Counted from the stretch's first letter, positions 8,659 through 18,172 are shown. The stretch: DNA of 64,000 nucleotides from Candidatus Poribacteria bacterium (GCA_028820845.1 JAPPII010000122.1:1-64000), one strand, 5' to 3'. A program made the numbers and translations. Notes: a model not told the origin generated them from the sequence alone.

Positions 8659-9438
8659 ATGTATCCTATGAAGATTGATTTCAAAGCGAGGCGTAATGCC
8701 AACAAGCGCGGTTTCTGCGTAAAGAAACCGCGCTTCGTCGTTGCTATGGTTGTTGTTTTAAGTTTCATTTGCGTACAGAGCGTGCCAGCTCAGAAAATAC
8801 TCATAGAAACAGGGTTCGAGGACCATGTGCAACCCAATGCGGAGAGTCCATTTCAGCCCTCTACGAAGACTGTTAAAAATGGGGAAAAATCACTCGAAAT
8901 TTTCTCCGAGGTGGAGCATGAACTTCATATATCAGGGCACCCTTTGGAAACTAATGAATCTATCGTCTCATTTGAATTCTGGGTCTATATTGAGAGAGGC
9001 GAGCAGTCTTTTGCTGTCAGCATGCATGCTGCTGACAAATCGTTTGACAATAATGCTGGCGGTCCTTATATTGAATGGTATGACGGTGATATCCGCTACC
9101 ACGTCCATCAGGGGGATCCGTGGCGCGAAATTGTCGCCTACCCCGTCAATAAATGGCATTACGTTCGGATTGTTGCCAATTTTAGGGAAGATGTATTTGA
9201 TTTTTACACGGGCAGGGACAGAGACGCGGCTTTGGCTTCGCGACTGAAAAGAAATCTTGAATTTCAGGACCCTGCGACCGCACCCCGACCAAAATGGTTT
9301 CTTATTTTCGCATGGGCGATGGATGCTCGCGGTTATATGGATGATTTGCTCATCTATGAGGGCGATGAACCCATAAGTCTTGCTGTTGAACCGACTACAA
9401 AACTGACAACGCTCTGGGGACGACTTAAAAAAGAATAA
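8659..9438 (+). CDS. Exported LamG-like protein with TTWG tail and a palindrome in its N-terminal codons
   Basis: This 259-aa protein has an unusually long basic n-region (about 30 residues) before the hydrophobic signal core VVAMVVVLSFICV and a likely cleavage near VPAQ. The mature part is a beta-sandwich of concanavalin A/polysaccharide lyase-like type (strands around FEFWVYIE and KWHYVRIVA). It ends KLTTLWGRLKKE. Codons for the n-region lie on a perfect palindrome (8704-8735), which may have been inserted in frame. GGGAG at 8643-8647 supports the start at 8659; an ATG at 8668 is an alternative. The ligand is not known. Confidence 0.7.
   Translation: MYPMKIDFKARRNANKRGFCVKKPRFVVAMVVVLSFICVQSVPAQKILIETGFEDHVQPNAESPFQPSTKTVKNGEKSLEIFSEVEHELHISGHPLETNESIVSFEFWVYIERGEQSFAVSMHAADKSFDNNAGGPYIEWYDGDIRYHVHQGDPWREIVAYPVNKWHYVRIVANFREDVFDFYTGRDRDAALASRLKRNLEFQDPATAPRPKWFLIFAWAMDARGYMDDLLIYEGDEPISLAVEPTTKLTTLWGRLKKE
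8704..8735. repeat. Palindromic element inside a coding sequence
   Basis: Thirteen-base perfect arms (8704-8716 and 8723-8735) flank a 6-nt loop. The element encodes the basic stretch around NKRGFCVKKPR just before the signal-peptide core of the LamG-like gene. It resembles the intergenic palindrome at 11-31 in its CGGTTT/AAACCG core. Confidence 0.7.
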
Positions 9439-9541
9439 ATTGGAAATTATTCAATATGGCATTCCCCGGGAGTGTGGTCGCTTGCGGCACATTTTTCAGA
9501 CATCTGCCAAAATATTTACACATCCAATCCTTCCGTAACGT

Positions 9542-9571
9542 TTGACAGGAAAAACCTTCATCTGTTAAAAT
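9542..9571 (+). promoter_or_regulatory. Sigma-70-like promoter for the Omp85/PA14 cluster
   Basis: TTGACA at 9542-9547 and TAAAAT at 9566-9571 are separated by 18 nt. They lie 58 nt upstream of the GTG start at 9629, which has AGGAG at 9618-9622. Confidence 0.5.
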
Positions 9572-9628
9572 AGACAGGACCAGAGAAAGCGATTGCAAGT
9601 CGTTTCTACCCGTGAATAGGAGACCTCG

Positions 9629-11878
9629 GTGAAAGAGAATATATTCATTTTACTTCTGCTACTTTTAACCACGCTTCCACTCGCAGCAGCTGAATCTCCA
9701 AATGGAACAATCCCTTTCGATTGTCCTGATGTACCAAATCCCAAATTCCAATTCCATTTCACGCGTGAACTGATCTCACTTGCCGTTACGACCTTTCCGT
9801 TCAACACAGTCGAAAACATCTACATCCATATTTACGACGATAAAGCGGATATTTTTCACAAATTCGTTCAGTATTACGTAGAAACTTTGGAAGCAGAAAA
9901 CTGGCATAATTCGCATGAAGACAGTACGACGCGCCTCTATATTCTGGAGCGACCGACCACAGTCGAAAACCAACAGGCGGATAACGCCGTTTTAGGGCTC
10001 TTCGCGCTTGTCCAAAGCGACAATGATGTATATCTCCTAAACATTGTTGGCAATGTTCCACTGAGACAGGCGCGGAAACTCTTGACGGATTTGGGGGACA
10101 TCGGTATTGATATTTCTGCACTGAAGTCGATCGGCGAACTCTCACTCCCGAAACCTGAAGAGCCATCAGCAGGGATGCCGTTGCCTACGTTGTTTCGGAT
10201 GCGTAAAGACTCCGCCGGTGCCAACAAAACTGACAGTGCTCTGTTTTCTACTTCCTTTGAAGAGAATCATCAGGGGCATTGGACCTATCGTGGGCATCCA
10301 ATAGAGCGTATTCAAATTCGATCAAGCGACATAAAACACGTTACTGTGGTAAGTAGTGGGTTGAAAAATGGACCCGAAGACATCACCGGATTACTGGATG
10401 GTTTGTCGTCAAATACCGACTCCCGTGAAATACCGAAGTTCATTGTGCTGCCATCAGAAAAAACGATCACAATTACGGCAGGCAACATGTCAGATGAAAC
10501 GCAACCCACAACGCTTACGAAGGTATTTCAGACAGGAGACGGAGACCCAATCCATGAGATCGTAATTCGAGGGAACCAGTACACCGAGGCTAACACGGTT
10601 AGGGCAGCACTTGAAAAGGGACCTGCAAAAATTGGGGCAGCGGTTGACGCACTCTCTGACGCAGTGCCAACTTTTGAAAGGGTAGAATTCCTAATTGAAG
10701 AGGTAGATTCGCAACGGACAGCGATAATTACGGCAATCGAGAAACCACCTGCCTTGCGATTTTATACGGACGGAGCACCGCACCTTGGATTCAATCGCGT
10801 TACGGGATGGGAACTTGGCGCAAGCATCGAATCCGGTTTTCGGGTGAGGAAAGAACACAGTTCAGCCTTTACGTTCGGTTTTTCTTCTGAATCCGCTGGA
10901 GAGGATAACTCGAAATTGTTCGGACGGATCGGGTACGGACTCAGCGACAAACAACCCTACTACCGGGTTGGGGGCAGAGCTGTTTGGGAAGAACCCTATT
11001 CATGGCAGCTCGGGTTAACCGCCCAATTCCAGCGTGCGACGAGCATCACCGCTCCCGATCTTTTCTCTCACTATAACGATACAGCGACATTGCTTCTCCG
11101 AATGTTCGGAGTCCCAGATCATCAGGATTACTATTTGCGACACGGGGTTGAAGTCGAATTGGAATGGAAAGCGGTTTTCCCAATGCGTCCACTCCAATTT
11201 CTAAGACTCGATCATTCGTTTAAGTTGATTTTACTGGCTGAGTCACACGACAGTTTGCAAAAAAGCACAGATTGGCATCTTTTCAACTGGGGACCAAAAT
11301 CAGAGGTGCGCGAAAATCCACTGATAACACCGGGTCAAATGCGGAGTGCCATGTTCCGATACGATTTTGATACCCGCAACAATTATTTCGGTTCACACCA
11401 TACTTTTTTCGTTGAGCATAGCAATCCAGCATTCGGTTCCGATTTCAATTGGACGCGTTTTCAAGCGCATCTGCGGTATGCCTATCCGCTCGGAGACCAC
11501 CAAATCCGAGCCAGAGCAGTCGTCGGCTCCGCGACAGCACCACTCCCGATTCAGCGGCAATTTGTGATGGGGGGTATCGGAACGCTTAACGGCTATCCCC
11601 TTTATGCCTTTGCTGGTGATGCTGGATTTCTTTTTAACACGGAATTTATCTATCAGTTGTTTAGTTTTGGAAATCAGAGTCTCTCCGCCGCGTTCATCTT
11701 TGATGGCGGACAGGTCTGGAACCTCTCTGAAAATCAGCGGCGTTTTGACCCAAAAGGGAGTGTCGGTATCGGTTTACAGTTTGAGACAGACGTTGATATT
11801 TTCCGGTTCAACGTTGCGAAAGCTTTCGATGCTGAGCAAGAGGTTCGGTACAATTTCATGTTCTTCTACAGTTTTTAG
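9629..11878 (+). CDS. Omp85-like outer-membrane protein, paralogue A
   Basis: This 749-aa protein starts at GTG with AGGAG nearby and has a signal peptide (residues 1-20). Residues about 25-165 form a domain reminiscent of DUF4252. POTRA-like units follow, the clearest beginning PIHEIVIRGNQ. The C-terminal half is a beta-barrel with a terminal phenylalanine (FFYSF). The Omp85 loop-6 position reads GTLNGYPLY, so the usual Arg of the VRGY/F motif is Asn here. A paralogue (13070-15529) keeps the Arg. Likely roles are insertion or export of surface proteins, inferred from the fold. Confidence 0.78.
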   Translation: MKENIFILLLLLLTTLPLAAAESPNGTIPFDCPDVPNPKFQFHFTRELISLAVTTFPFNTVENIYIHIYDDKADIFHKFVQYYVETLEAENWHNSHEDSTTRLYILERPTTVENQQADNAVLGLFALVQSDNDVYLLNIVGNVPLRQARKLLTDLGDIGIDISALKSIGELSLPKPEEPSAGMPLPTLFRMRKDSAGANKTDSALFSTSFEENHQGHWTYRGHPIERIQIRSSDIKHVTVVSSGLKNGPEDITGLLDGLSSNTDSREIPKFIVLPSEKTITITAGNMSDETQPTTLTKVFQTGDGDPIHEIVIRGNQYTEANTVRAALEKGPAKIGAAVDALSDAVPTFERVEFLIEEVDSQRTAIITAIEKPPALRFYTDGAPHLGFNRVTGWELGASIESGFRVRKEHSSAFTFGFSSESAGEDNSKLFGRIGYGLSDKQPYYRVGGRAVWEEPYSWQLGLTAQFQRATSITAPDLFSHYNDTATLLLRMFGVPDHQDYYLRHGVEVELEWKAVFPMRPLQFLRLDHSFKLILLAESHDSLQKSTDWHLFNWGPKSEVRENPLITPGQMRSAMFRYDFDTRNNYFGSHHTFFVEHSNPAFGSDFNWTRFQAHLRYAYPLGDHQIRARAVVGSATAPLPIQRQFVMGGIGTLNGYPLYAFAGDAGFLFNTEFIYQLFSFGNQSLSAAFIFDGGQVWNLSENQRRFDPKGSVGIGLQFETDVDIFRFNVAKAFDAEQEVRYNFMFFYSF

Positions 11879-11893
11879 TTGAGGAATAGGAGA

Positions 11894-13069
11894 ATGCCGA
11901 AACGCACGAATCATGCCTTGATAATATCCCTTGGGATCCATATCGCAGTGATGTTAGCGGTCTCTCCATTTCTCGTGAATCACTTCGATGTAGAGAAAGA
12001 GCACATCTCAGCCGAGATACTAAAGCCAGAACCCGAGAAACAAATCAGAAAGCGGGTTTTACCCATACGTACGCCCTTAATACCGCAAGCGAGCGAAACG
12101 GAAGCGTCTGACGCTTCCCCTGCTTCACCGACATACTCGCCAGAGGTAAGCGTACCGAAGGCACCAGTTCATGCCGATGTAACCCCTGATGTTGTCACAC
12201 ATACCGATGTCCCGCAAACAGATGCCCCCAGTCCTGTGTCGAATGCCAGTTTCGGGGAAGATGGAACACTGGTGGGTCCCGTTGTCGTTGATGAACAGCG
12301 TGGTGCCGGTGTCGGTAGACCCGGACGCGGACAGGGAAGTGGAAACAACGGTATTGGAGATCGTTTCACTCACGGAACAGGCGCAGCAGATGCCGGACTT
12401 GGCGTGCTTGACGGTATAGATGTAGGACTCGGTATCTTTGGTACAGACGTAATGCCTGGACACGGTTTAATTGGACAGGTTTACGTTCCCGGTGGTGTAA
12501 TCCAGCAGATGCCTAATTTCGATCAGTTGACACCCGTCTATACCTTTTTTACGCCGAATCTTGATATATCGGAACGAGAGTATACCCAAGGATTTCCGAC
12601 CCCGGAAATGCAATCTGTTGTTGAGGATTTTGCAATCCGTTTTCGCGGTGAGTTAGCAATTGATACGCCCGGGGATTATGTCTTTGGACTCTTGTCAGAC
12701 GATGGGTCGAGGCTTTACATCAACGGGACACTGGTTGTAGATAATGATGGCATTCATCCGCCGATGGGAAAAAAAGGGAAAATAACCCTCGAAGCAGGCA
12801 TGCACCCTGTGGAAATTCACTACTTCCAGGGCCCGCGATACTCTATCGCGCTACAGTGGACCTATCAGCCTCCAACCGAACCCTCTTCTGGAATGGGTTA
12901 TCGAATCTCGGTAACAACACCCTCACGGCGTTGGAACTGGGAATCAAACATACCCGGAAGGATTGTCCCACCCGAGATTATATATCCTCCGGGCAAGCCT
13001 CGTATTCCAAAGGCACTGCAAAAATTGCAGCAGCGTTTGAAGAACATTGAAAACACCGGTGAACAGTAA
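11894..13069 (+). CDS. TonB-like N-terminal anchor fused to a PA14 domain
   Basis: The product (391 aa) begins with a TonB-like segment: basic start, one membrane helix (ALIISLGIHIAVMLAVSPF), then a Pro/Glu/Lys-rich stretch. A Gly-rich linker follows. The PA14-like beta-barrel spans about residues 210-340, with hallmark strands DYVFGLLSDDGSRLYINGT and GMHPVEIHYFQG. PA14 domains commonly bind carbohydrate. No TonB C-terminal domain is present. I chose ATG 11894 with GAGG at 11881-11884; a TTG at 11879 is possible. It lies 15 nt after one Omp85 paralogue and directly abuts the next. Confidence 0.78.
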   Translation: MPKRTNHALIISLGIHIAVMLAVSPFLVNHFDVEKEHISAEILKPEPEKQIRKRVLPIRTPLIPQASETEASDASPASPTYSPEVSVPKAPVHADVTPDVVTHTDVPQTDAPSPVSNASFGEDGTLVGPVVVDEQRGAGVGRPGRGQGSGNNGIGDRFTHGTGAADAGLGVLDGIDVGLGIFGTDVMPGHGLIGQVYVPGGVIQQMPNFDQLTPVYTFFTPNLDISEREYTQGFPTPEMQSVVEDFAIRFRGELAIDTPGDYVFGLLSDDGSRLYINGTLVVDNDGIHPPMGKKGKITLEAGMHPVEIHYFQGPRYSIALQWTYQPPTEPSSGMGYRISVTTPSRRWNWESNIPGRIVPPEIIYPPGKPRIPKALQKLQQRLKNIENTGEQ

Positions 13070-15529
13070 ATGCGATATGCCACTACAAAAATATTAATAC
13101 TGCTCCTGCTTTTCGCTATCCCTACAGTCCATTCACACTCAAACAACGGCACTGTCATTTTTGACGCGCCGAATGTGCCGTCATCTGAATTTCAGTTTGA
13201 TTTAGACAAACGCGTCATCGAACTTGTGCTGGAAGATCCAAACGCCCCTATTGCTCCGTTATTTCGTACAGTCGATAATTTGCGCCTCCGGAACTACCGA
13301 AGTCGATCTGTCAACTTTAAGGAGTTAGTCCAATATTACGACGAAACGCTAAAAGACCGAGGGTGGAACGCGTTAGGACAAGGATTTCAAGCAGATGTTG
13401 AAAGCGGCAATTTGTATCTCTATATTCTCCAAGGAAATGAAACTATTAAAGGAATCTTAGTCGCTGTTAGAAGCGGCGACGGTGTGTACCTGATAAACAT
13501 CGTTGGTGAAATCCCGAAAAAACGGCTCGGTGAACTCCTGCTAAATCTTGATCAACTCGGTATCGAAATCCCTGAATTGGGGTTAGTCAAACCTCAAGAC
13601 CTCGAACTCGCACTACCTCCACCACCCCCACCGTCTGAGATAACCCCATTAACACCAGAACCGCCGGTTACAACCGATGTTGATGGAAAGGCAACGCTGT
13701 CTTTACCCAGAACCCCAGAGCCTAAAAAGTCTTGGAATTGGAATTTAGACGGTAGACCAATTCACGATGTTCGACTTGTAGGTGTCAATGAAATTGAGGG
13801 TTCCAATATCATGAAGGTCCTCGAAAACGGCTCTGGCGACATTACAGCGGTTATGCCAATTCTTACCAACGTACTCCTCAATAGTTCCAAAAAAGTATCT
13901 TTACGCGTTGAAGAAGCGGATGCTGAGCAGATTGCAATATTTACTGTTGGAGATTTGCCTGTTACGCGGACAATTTCCGTCTTGGAATCTCTGACGATTT
14001 CTGGATCGCGTGGGGACCAAATTCAGAGATCAATAGCTGCCAAGTCGATTTCAGGGGACACAGACACGCCAGCAACACCGACCCGTTTTCTCGCTGCTGA
14101 TGCGCCAATCCATGAAATCCACATTCGAGGGAATCAGAAGGTTCCAGAGACACGCATTCGACAGACGCTTGAAAACGGTTCCGAAGACCTCGAGCAGGCA
14201 CTGAAATCTCTGTTTAAGGTGATGCCCTATTTTGAGGAGGTCCGTCTGCAAGTCGGTGAGGAAAGCGCAAAGTATATCGCGACAATTACCGTTGATGAAA
14301 AACTGATCTCTACCGACCTTTATCTCGGTCTCAACCCAAGGGCACGTCTGGGGTTTAACAGGGTGACGGGGTGGGAAGTCGGGACTGGCTTTGAAGTCGG
14401 AAAACGTAAAGACATTGGCCCGCTTTGGATGTGGAATATCAGAGGTTCTGAGACCGATCAGACCTCAAAACTCTTCGGGAAACTGAGTTATGCGTTCGGA
14501 AATCCGCATTACCATTACCGTCTTGGCGGCACGGCGAATTGGGGAACACCGTACGTCTGGAACCTCGGACTTACGGCACAAATTCACCGATTGACAGATG
14601 TCGTTGCGCCTGAGCATTTTCTTGATTACAACAACGGATACAGTATTTTGCAACGCGTTATTGGGGTCCCTGACTTTCAGAATTACTATCTACGACAAGG
14701 TACTGAAATCGCGTTGCAGTGGGCACCGATTATGCCGAACCACTGGTTCAGACTGGCAGGGGTTACGGAATCGCACGCCAGTCTACAGAAAAGCACGGAT
14801 TGGTTTATTGCTAATTTAACATCAAGCCTCAGCATCAGAGAAAACCCACCCATAACCCCCGGACGTATGCGGGGGGTCACCTTCCAATACGATTTTCATA
14901 ATCGAAAAAATACGCTCAGTTGGCACAATACGCTGTTCGTTGAACACAGCAATTCCGCTGTCGGTTCTGATTTTGATTTCACACGTATGCAATTACACTT
15001 TCGGTATGCCTTCCCGCTTGGATATAACCAAATCCGTACTCGGTTGCTATTCGGATTTTCCAATGCGTCCCTTCCAATCCAACGCCAATTTGTGATTGGG
15101 GGGATGGGTGGACTCAGAGGTTATCCTTGGTATAGACAAGAAAATGCGTCTGATGGTATAATAACCTATGAAAGTGGACATACGACTTCTCCATACCCAT
15201 TTACGGGAGACCGAGGCTTTCTGCTTAACGTTGAATATCACTATCGTTTGTCTAACCTATTCAGTTGGAACATTGCCAAAGACATGTTTGCTGTGGTCTT
15301 TCTTGACGAAGGGCAGGTCTGGGATGTATCCGATGGCGCGTATGCCTTTGATCCGAAAGGAAGTATCGGCATAGGTTTACAGTTTGCCAGGGCGAATTCT
15401 GTTACTGTTGTTAACATTAACGGTTTGAGTTCAAATGCAAACGATTTTATTCTCCGATTTAACGTCGCCAAAGCCCTTGAGTCTGGCAAAGGTATTCAAG
15501 TTACGACGGCTTGGTATCATAGTTTTTAG
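13070..15529 (+). CDS. Omp85-like outer-membrane protein, paralogue B
   Basis: This 819-aa protein has a signal peptide (about residues 1-22), a DUF4252-like region and a proline-rich linker (LPPPPPPSE). At least two POTRA-like units are visible (PIHDVRLVGVN and PIHEIHIRGNQ starts). The C-terminal barrel ends in phenylalanine. The loop-6 motif GGLRGYPWY keeps the canonical Arg. Its start codon directly follows the stop of the PA14 gene. It shares long blocks with paralogue A, such as the SLQKSTDW and VEHSN segments, so the two arose by duplication around or before the PA14 gene arrived. Confidence 0.8.
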   Translation: MRYATTKILILLLLFAIPTVHSHSNNGTVIFDAPNVPSSEFQFDLDKRVIELVLEDPNAPIAPLFRTVDNLRLRNYRSRSVNFKELVQYYDETLKDRGWNALGQGFQADVESGNLYLYILQGNETIKGILVAVRSGDGVYLINIVGEIPKKRLGELLLNLDQLGIEIPELGLVKPQDLELALPPPPPPSEITPLTPEPPVTTDVDGKATLSLPRTPEPKKSWNWNLDGRPIHDVRLVGVNEIEGSNIMKVLENGSGDITAVMPILTNVLLNSSKKVSLRVEEADAEQIAIFTVGDLPVTRTISVLESLTISGSRGDQIQRSIAAKSISGDTDTPATPTRFLAADAPIHEIHIRGNQKVPETRIRQTLENGSEDLEQALKSLFKVMPYFEEVRLQVGEESAKYIATITVDEKLISTDLYLGLNPRARLGFNRVTGWEVGTGFEVGKRKDIGPLWMWNIRGSETDQTSKLFGKLSYAFGNPHYHYRLGGTANWGTPYVWNLGLTAQIHRLTDVVAPEHFLDYNNGYSILQRVIGVPDFQNYYLRQGTEIALQWAPIMPNHWFRLAGVTESHASLQKSTDWFIANLTSSLSIRENPPITPGRMRGVTFQYDFHNRKNTLSWHNTLFVEHSNSAVGSDFDFTRMQLHFRYAFPLGYNQIRTRLLFGFSNASLPIQRQFVIGGMGGLRGYPWYRQENASDGIITYESGHTTSPYPFTGDRGFLLNVEYHYRLSNLFSWNIAKDMFAVVFLDEGQVWDVSDGAYAFDPKGSIGIGLQFARANSVTVVNINGLSSNANDFILRFNVAKALESGKGIQVTTAWYHSF

Positions 15530-15610
15530 CCGTTGTCAGTCAGTAAAGCGTAGACTGATTCAACCAATTCTCCAAAAGTCAGAATCCTTAATTGCATCTT
15601 CCTAAAAAAT

Positions 15611-16339
15611 ATGCGAACTCTCCTGTTATTAGTTATCTGCGTTCTGATATTCGCGCCCATTCAATTGTTGAATTCAGATGGAGATAGCGACCTCTTCACC
15701 TTCGTCCGATTAAGATATGGGGGACAGCTGACCTGGCGGAGCAGTTGGCGCGTCGATTGGCCCGCCTCCGACCGGAATTTCATCTGGCAACTCCGTAAAC
15801 AGACAAATATTAATGCTGCACCGCGTGAGAAGATTATCGACGTGGGCGCAGTAGAACTGTTTGATTATCCGTTTGCTTATATGCTGGAGGTCGGAAGTCT
15901 GAGGCTCAGCCAGAACGAGGCGGCAAACCTGCGCGAATATCTCTTACGCGGTGGATTTATCTTTATTGATGATTTCCATGGACAGCGAGAGTGGCGGCGG
16001 TTTTACACCGAATTTAAAAAGATCTTCCCGAAACGAGAACCCGTGGACATTCCTATATCGCACCCTATTTTCCGATGCTTCTTTAAAATTGATGAACTCA
16101 TCCAGATACCGGGACTCCGTTCATTTTTCAGTGGACGCACCTATGAGCGATTTGACGGCTATCCTGCATATTGTCGTGGGGTCTATGACGACAGAGGTCG
16201 CCTCATGATGATGATTAACTTCAATACCGATCTCGGAGACGCATGGGAACATGCCGCTGAGGCTTTCTATCCGCGCGAATACTCGGATATGGCACTCAAA
16301 ATGGGTATCAATGCGGTCATTTATGCTCTGACCCACTAA
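15611..16339 (+). CDS. DUF4159 domain protein
   Basis: This 242-aa protein has an N-terminal hydrophobic signal or anchor (residues 2-22). The rest is a DUF4159 domain, recognised from the opening FTFVRLRYGG, the YPFAYMLE segment, and the LREYLLRGGFIFIDDFHG block resembling a GATase-like fold. The domain's function is not established. It follows the Omp85/PA14 cluster by 81 nt on the same strand and may be co-transcribed. No strong ribosome-binding site is visible before the ATG. Confidence 0.75.
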   Translation: MRTLLLLVICVLIFAPIQLLNSDGDSDLFTFVRLRYGGQLTWRSSWRVDWPASDRNFIWQLRKQTNINAAPREKIIDVGAVELFDYPFAYMLEVGSLRLSQNEAANLREYLLRGGFIFIDDFHGQREWRRFYTEFKKIFPKREPVDIPISHPIFRCFFKIDELIQIPGLRSFFSGRTYERFDGYPAYCRGVYDDRGRLMMMINFNTDLGDAWEHAAEAFYPREYSDMALKMGINAVIYALTH

Positions 16340-16459
16340 GACCAATTCCGTTAAACTTTTTACATCCGTTCGTGTCTAAAATGTAACATCTTTTAGGGCA
16401 GATTTTCGTATCTACACCGATAGAACTCCGCTACAGAAAATCAGGGAGGCAATAAAGAT

Positions 16460-17233
16460 ATGCTAACGCGCAAGCAGAAGTTAGATTTCCATGAGAACGG
16501 TTATATTTCTATCCCAGGTGTTGTGCCGCAACTGATGGTGGACGCAGCACGGCAGGCAATCAACCACTCCATCGGTTCGGTTGGCATGCACCAAGGCGAC
16601 TTGGAGCGGTTCCGAGCGCAATCCTACTGCAACGAGATTCGGGAAGCCCCGGAACTTGTGGATCTCTTTGGTAGAACGCCGGTTCGCCAAATTGCCGAAT
16701 CGTTGATGGGTGAAGGGAACGTCCAGATCCCGAAATCTGCACAGATAGCACTCCGATTTCCTGGACCCTTACACACAGACCCGAACGAACCGGGCGGACA
16801 TCTTGATGGACTCGGAAGCGGGACAAATGGGATGGCGAAAGGGGTCTATCGACGCGGGTTTACGGCGCTTGCTGTTATCTACCTTGCGGATGTGCCAGAA
16901 CCGTATAGCGGAAACTTCACCGTCTGGCCGAAATCGCACAGTTTTTTTGCTGACTATTTCAAAAAGGAAGGGCATGAAATCTTAGCGAACGGGATGCCAA
17001 GACCGGAACTTCCTGAAGGACCCAAGCAGATCGTCGGTAAGGCGGGAGATGTTGTCCTAACGCATCATCAGATTGTTCATTCCGCAGCACCCAACGCCGC
17101 AGCGAATATTCGCTATGCAGCCATTTTCCGTTTGCGCCACGTTGATTGTGAGCAAAACGGTTACGATGCTTACACTGATATTTGGAGAGAGTGGCCCGGA
17201 ATTCAAGAGGTCGTGGCGGCATCTGAGGCATAA
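16460..17233 (+). CDS. Phytanoyl-CoA dioxygenase family oxygenase (PhyH 1)
   Basis: This 257-aa protein belongs to the PhyH group of Fe(II)/2-oxoglutarate oxygenases. The metal triad is visible as H114-x-D116 (GGHLDG) and H207 (QIVHSAAPN); R218 is the likely 2-oxoglutarate contact. GGGAGG lies just upstream of the ATG. The substrate cannot be deduced. It is one of four PhyH genes within 8.3 kb, and these share only the motif pattern, so they are old paralogues rather than recent copies. Confidence 0.85.
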   Translation: MLTRKQKLDFHENGYISIPGVVPQLMVDAARQAINHSIGSVGMHQGDLERFRAQSYCNEIREAPELVDLFGRTPVRQIAESLMGEGNVQIPKSAQIALRFPGPLHTDPNEPGGHLDGLGSGTNGMAKGVYRRGFTALAVIYLADVPEPYSGNFTVWPKSHSFFADYFKKEGHEILANGMPRPELPEGPKQIVGKAGDVVLTHHQIVHSAAPNAAANIRYAAIFRLRHVDCEQNGYDAYTDIWREWPGIQEVVAASEA

Positions 17234-17258
17234 AGTCGATATTCACAGAATGCAAAAA

Positions 17259-17286
17259 AATGGGCGGTGTTGTATCACCGCCCATT
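17259..17286. terminator. Bidirectional terminator between convergent genes
   Basis: Perfect 11-bp arms (17259-17269 and 17276-17286) surround a 6-nt loop. The hairpin is followed by GATTTTTT on the plus strand and by a T-run on the minus strand. It sits between the plus-strand PhyH gene and the minus-strand LamG gene. Confidence 0.85.
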
Positions 17287-17292
17287 GATTTT

Positions 17293-18117
17293 TTATCGAA
17301 TGTCCTTTAGATCCCCCCAAGTGGTGGTCAGTTTTTCCCTCGGGTCAATCTCAAAGGGATTCTCGGTTCCCTTAGCAAGATGTTCAATTTCTTTCTCAGT
17401 GAGTGCCCGATGGAACATGAGGTACTCGTCCATGATACCGTTAAATGCCCATGTCGGTCCCGTCGCTGCATCGAACGCTGCGGCTTCCGAACCGATTCCG
17501 ATGAACCCGAAGCGCGGGAGTCCTGCGCCGATAACCTTGGTCGTAGCGGCTACACTACCATCTAACTCACCATCAATATAGGTGCGTTTCTCATCTCCAT
17601 CAAACCATGCGACAACGTGATGCCACTCCTCGTCCGCAACCTCTGTTTCGCCAAACCAATCGTGTATCGGGCAACAATGATCGAAGGCAAGGAAGGTCGT
17701 TCCGATATTCGCACCGACATCATCCCCCACCGCGAATCGGAAGAATTCACTCCGATCCCAAGACGCAATCATGCCTCTTCCAGGGGCATTCACCCATGCT
17801 GCAATAGTCAGTTCTGGAAACGGGTCCTCGTACATGTGATCCCGTACAGAGATATAATCCGTTGCGACACCCGGAAACTCCAGACCTTCGGCGACCTTGC
17901 CTGGCACTATATCGATGTTGTTCCCCTTGATGAGTCCGTCATTTCCGTTCCCGGATACATCAAGCACATCATCACCTTTGATGGTATCTTTGTTGAAACT
18001 GTAGTAGATGATGAGATCTTCCTCACTGACCCCTTGGGCATTGACTGTCAACGTCGGACTCACTAAAATCAACGCTAAGGTCAAAAATCCTAACACAAGA
18101 ACGATTTTCATTGACAA
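17293..18117 (-). CDS. Exported LamG-domain protein with TTWG tail (tandem copy 1)
   Basis: This 274-aa protein has a signal peptide (about residues 1-27) followed by a single LamG/concanavalin A-like domain. Typical strands include LIIYYSFN, TIAAWVNAP and EWHHVVAWFDG, and a DHCCPIHDW loop carries two adjacent cysteines. It ends KLTTTWGDLK then DIR and stop. GGAGG precedes the ATG at 18117. It is closely similar to the next gene, so they are a tandem duplication. A carbohydrate or surface-binding role is plausible from the fold. Confidence 0.82.
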   Translation of the reverse strand: MSMKIVLVLGFLTLALILVSPTLTVNAQGVSEEDLIIYYSFNKDTIKGDDVLDVSGNGNDGLIKGNNIDIVPGKVAEGLEFPGVATDYISVRDHMYEDPFPELTIAAWVNAPGRGMIASWDRSEFFRFAVGDDVGANIGTTFLAFDHCCPIHDWFGETEVADEEWHHVVAWFDGDEKRTYIDGELDGSVAATTKVIGAGLPRFGFIGIGSEAAAFDAATGPTWAFNGIMDEYLMFHRALTEKEIEHLAKGTENPFEIDPREKLTTTWGDLKDIR

Positions 18118-18128
18118 CCTCCATCTGT

Positions 18129-18157
18129 AAAAAATGGGCAGTGTTATGTCACAGCCC
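18129..18157 (-). terminator. Terminator of LamG tandem copy 2
   Basis: Arms at 18136-18143 and 18150-18157 pair with one A-A mismatch around a TTATGT loop. Read on the minus strand the hairpin is followed by six T residues. It resembles the terminator at 17259-17286, as if duplicated with the gene. Confidence 0.7.
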
Positions 18158-18172
18158 GTTGGTTTCCTATTC

